This document shows, piece after piece, positions 61,908-64,000 of a stretch of DNA of 64,000 nt. The stretch is from Micromonospora halotolerans (GTDB lineage Bacteria; Actinomycetota; Actinomycetes; Mycobacteriales; Micromonosporaceae): positions 2,666,001-2,730,000 of the forward strand of contig NZ_CP134876.1 of NCBI RefSeq assembly GCF_032108445.1, written 5' to 3'. Made by a program: the position numbers and the translations under genes. How positions within the stretch are numbered: position 1 is the stretch's first letter; the number at the start of each line of letters is the position of its first letter. Under the pieces are notes generated by a model. That model was not told the origin of the DNA and ran no database searches. It saw nothing but the letters and a program-made list of their open reading frames with translations.

Positions 61908-63188
61908 TCAGGCGTGTGCGGGCGCCGGCTCCCGGACCACGGCGGCGACGCGGCCGTCCTGGACGCCGGTGAGCAGCCGCCGCAGGGACAGGGCCAGCAC
62001 CGAGGCGGTGAGGCAGCCGCCCACCACGACCGCCACCCAGAGCCGGCCGTGCGCCGCGCCGATCAGCGGGCCCGCGGTGACGGGGCCGATGACGCCGCTG
62101 ATCCCGAAAATCATCGAGCTCATGGCGTTGTACCGGCCGCGCAGCTCGTCCGTGGCGAGCGCGTTGGTCAGCGCCGGCATCACCGGCGACAGCATCGTCT
62201 CGCCGAACCCGAAGATCGCCGAGCAGGCCACCACGCCGAGCGCCGCGAGCAGCGCGTTGCCCGTGCCGATCAGACCGGCCGCGCCGAGGACCAGCCAGGC
62301 GGTCGCGAAGACCGCGCCCACCGCGGCGAGCGCGCCCGTCCGGCTCCGGCCCTCCATCCGGCGGATCACCAGCAGCTGGGAGAGCACGATCATCACGGTG
62401 TTGCCGGCGAGCGCCCAGGCCACCACCCGGGGGGACACCTCCACCACCCGCACCGAGTACGCGGCGAAGCCCACCTCGATCTGCGCGTAGCCGCAGGTGG
62501 TGAGGACCAGGCCGAAGATGACCAGCCGGCGGAACGGCCGGTCCCGCAGCACGGTCAGGTAGCCCCCGGCCCCCGAAGCAGCGCCCGCCGCCCGGTCCTG
62601 GACCAGGCGGTGACCGACATGCGGCAGGGTCAGCAGGATCAGGCCCGGCATCAGGTAACTGATCGCGTCCAGCACGTAGATGGCCTGGAAGGTGACCGGC
62701 CGGGCCACGTCGACCACCGCGCCGGAGATCAGGCCACCCACACCGATGCCCAGGTTGAGCAGCGCGAAGTTCAACCCGAACACCCGCTGCCGCTCACCGT
62801 CGCCGGTGAGCGAGGCGAGGATCGTGTTCTGACCGGACCAGATCGCCGAGCTGCCCACCGCGATCAGCGTCATCACGCCGAACGCCGACGCGGTCGAGTC
62901 GACCAGCGCCAGCGAGCCGGTGCCGATCGCCTCGACGGCCAGGCAGGGCAGCACCACCCGGCGCGCGCCGAACCGGTCGATCAGCGTGCCGCCCAGCGGC
63001 GACAGCGCCAGCGTCACGGCGCCGAACCAGCCGATCACCAGGCCGGCGCGGGCGTCGCTCAGCCCGCGGACGTCGGTGAGGTAGATGAAGAGGAAGGGCA
63101 GGGTGAGGCCGCGCCCGACGGCCGACAGCAGGGTGCCGATCAGGAGGCGGCGGGCTTCGGGACGGGCGGGCAGGGCGCGGCGCAGCAT
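61908..63188 (-). CDS. MFS transporter
   Basis: 426 residues, about 12 membrane helices. The A-motif (GGTLIDRFGARRVVLP) and TLPFLFIYLTDVRGLSDARAGLVIGWFGAVTLALSPLGG place it in the MFS 'MdtH/YfcJ-like' group. The tail is short and charged. Substrate unknown. It is a single gene facing the nucleotidase. Confidence 0.86.
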   Translation of the reverse strand: MLRRALPARPEARRLLIGTLLSAVGRGLTLPFLFIYLTDVRGLSDARAGLVIGWFGAVTLALSPLGGTLIDRFGARRVVLPCLAVEAIGTGSLALVDSTASAFGVMTLIAVGSSAIWSGQNTILASLTGDGERQRVFGLNFALLNLGIGVGGLISGAVVDVARPVTFQAIYVLDAISYLMPGLILLTLPHVGHRLVQDRAAGAASGAGGYLTVLRDRPFRRLVIFGLVLTTCGYAQIEVGFAAYSVRVVEVSPRVVAWALAGNTVMIVLSQLLVIRRMEGRSRTGALAAVGAVFATAWLVLGAAGLIGTGNALLAALGVVACSAIFGFGETMLSPVMPALTNALATDELRGRYNAMSSMIFGISGVIGPVTAGPLIGAAHGRLWVAVVVGGCLTASVLALSLRRLLTGVQDGRVAAVVREPAPAHA

Positions 63189-63298
63189 GGCTGCATTCTT
63201 GGTGCCGGGTACGACGACCCGCGACCCGATTAGCGCCGGTTACGCGCTCGGCAGAGCCGGCGGGTGAGCAAATTAACGCCGTCTGCCATGCTGGCGCG

Positions 63299-63772
63299 GT
63301 GACCACCACCTGGCGCCACCTGCCCGCCCCGGCCCGCGAGATCGCGCAGGCCGCCACCGAGGCGGTCGGCGCCGCGCAGGCCCGGGACGCCGGGGCGTAC
63401 GAGCCGGCGGTCGAGCGGCTCACCGCCGCGGACCGGGCCGGGCTGGTGCTCGGCGGCGTGGTCCGGCTGCTGCTGGAGGAGAGCCACCCGGACGGGCTGG
63501 ACGGCGACGACGTCCGTCAGGTGCTGGAGCGGTGCGTCCGGTCCACCGCGGGATGGCGGCCCGACGTCGACCCGCACGTGCTCCTCGTGCTGCTGGCCAG
63601 CGCGCTCGGCGTCTACGACCCGGGCGACGACGACGCACCGCCGGATCCGGCCGCGATCGCCCGGCACGCCCCGCTGCTCGTCGCCGACCTGCTGGCGGCC
63701 ACCGGCCGGCCCCTGGCCGACTACCTGACGGCGGCCTTCACCGAGGTCGCCCGCACCGAACTGCAGGACTGA
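63299..63772 (+). CDS. conserved protein of unknown function
   Basis: 157 residues from a GTG. The protein is helical and Ala/Leu-rich (LTAADRAGLVLGGVVRLLLEESHPDGLDGDDVRQVLERC...LLVLLASALGVYDPGD...LLVADLLAATGRPLADYLTAAF), with no membrane segment or metal motif. I do not recognise a family; its texture fits a soluble actinomycete-specific protein. Confidence 0.7.
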   Translation: MTTTWRHLPAPAREIAQAATEAVGAAQARDAGAYEPAVERLTAADRAGLVLGGVVRLLLEESHPDGLDGDDVRQVLERCVRSTAGWRPDVDPHVLLVLLASALGVYDPGDDDAPPDPAAIARHAPLLVADLLAATGRPLADYLTAAFTEVARTELQD

Positions 63773-63788
63773 CCACCGCCGGAGCGGG

Positions 63789-64000
63789 TCACGGGCTGGC
63801 GGCGAGGAAGACGAACGCGGCGAGCAGCACCAGGTGCACCCCGCCCTGGAGCACGGTCGCGCGACCCGGCACCACCGTGAGCACGCCGGTCACCGCGGTC
63901 AGCGCGAGCAGCGTCATCTGCGTGCCGCCCAGGCCCAGCAGCAGCGGACCCTCCAGCCAGATCGAGGCCAGCGCTATGGCCGGGATGGTCAGGCCGATGC
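63789..64000 (-). CDS. chaA: ChaA-like Ca2+/H+ antiporter, C-terminal part
   Basis: Open on the minus strand to the window edge, ending IGLTIPAIALASIWLEGPLLLGLGGTQM...LTVVPGRATVLQGGVHLVLLAAFVFLAASP. The GLTIPAIA and GRxxVLQGxVHLVLxxA patterns match the last two helices of ChaA-family ionic transporters. The 5' part lies beyond this window. Confidence 0.75.
   Translation of the reverse strand, partial: IGLTIPAIALASIWLEGPLLLGLGGTQMTLLALTAVTGVLTVVPGRATVLQGGVHLVLLAAFVFLAASP

Overview
The window is high-GC DNA with GTG starts, ATGA start-stop overlaps and a gene order (tRNA-Ser, SRP RNA, dnaX, ybaB, recR; leuA, ask, asd) typical of a filamentous actinomycete. Protein families, spacing and the dispersed repeats point to the Micromonosporaceae, probably Micromonospora or a close relative. 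This is inferred from gene content only.

Layout. 1-3150: tadA with its associated protein, a TetR-thioesterase pair with a visible operator, and deoD. 3224-26211: an integrative element inserted in tRNA-Ser(CGA). Its left part (3396-11956) is a classic AICE (actinomycete integrative and conjugative element) backbone read leftwards: tyrosine integrase, excisionase, rolling-circle Rep, a SpdB-like protein, several small AICE proteins, a soluble FtsK/TraB-type ATPase, its separately encoded membrane partner, and an SCO3933-type protein. A palindrome-rich control region and an HTH-TPR regulator follow. The right part (13.4-24.0 kb) is cargo: LtrA, a single-chain restriction-modification protein, an orphan membrane protein, and a protein ending in a HEPN-like RxxxxH motif. 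The 3' half of tRNA-Ser(CGA) occurs three times (3259, 24252, 26155). Each copy is followed at the same distance by a 16-4-16 terminator hairpin, and paired GGTCTC arm repeats are present at both ends. This looks like a tandem or accreted integration, with a serine-hydrolase gene caught between the second and third sites.

26.2-34.0 kb: a secreted PKD protein, a membrane NACHT ATPase, a two-gene unit behind an SOS-box-like composite motif, a divergent ArsR-MFS pair and an SDR. 34.0-38.3 kb: tRNA-Ser(GGA), SRP RNA, dnaX, ybaB and recR. 38.6-44.6 kb: a five-gene peptide-type ABC transporter (SBP, two permeases, two ATPases). 44.6-47.3 kb: an Ala/Pro-rich protein, a secreted HNH nuclease lipoprotein and a DHA2 MFS pump. 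47.3-49.3 kb: leuA with a 14-codon leader peptide holding three consecutive Leu codons, and an attenuator hairpin. 49.3-53.1 kb: an MFS/winged-helix regulator divergent pair, a nitroreductase and a lipoprotein. 53.3-55.7 kb: ask-asd, the entry to lysine, threonine and methionine. 55.7-64 kb: a GAF-GGDEF cyclase, a metallophosphoesterase, a GGCT-like protein, an alpha/beta hydrolase, a secreted 5'-nucleotidase, an MFS transporter, a small protein and the 3' end of a ChaA-like Ca2+/H+ antiporter.

The features most worth checking are the triple att array, the twin same-loop hairpins at 11433-11543 (a candidate transfer locus or structured leader), the 148-bp nested palindrome at 16413-16560, the HEPN-like cargo protein beside the restriction-modification gene, and a 31-bp SOS-like composite motif present at both 31.2 and 57.2 kb.
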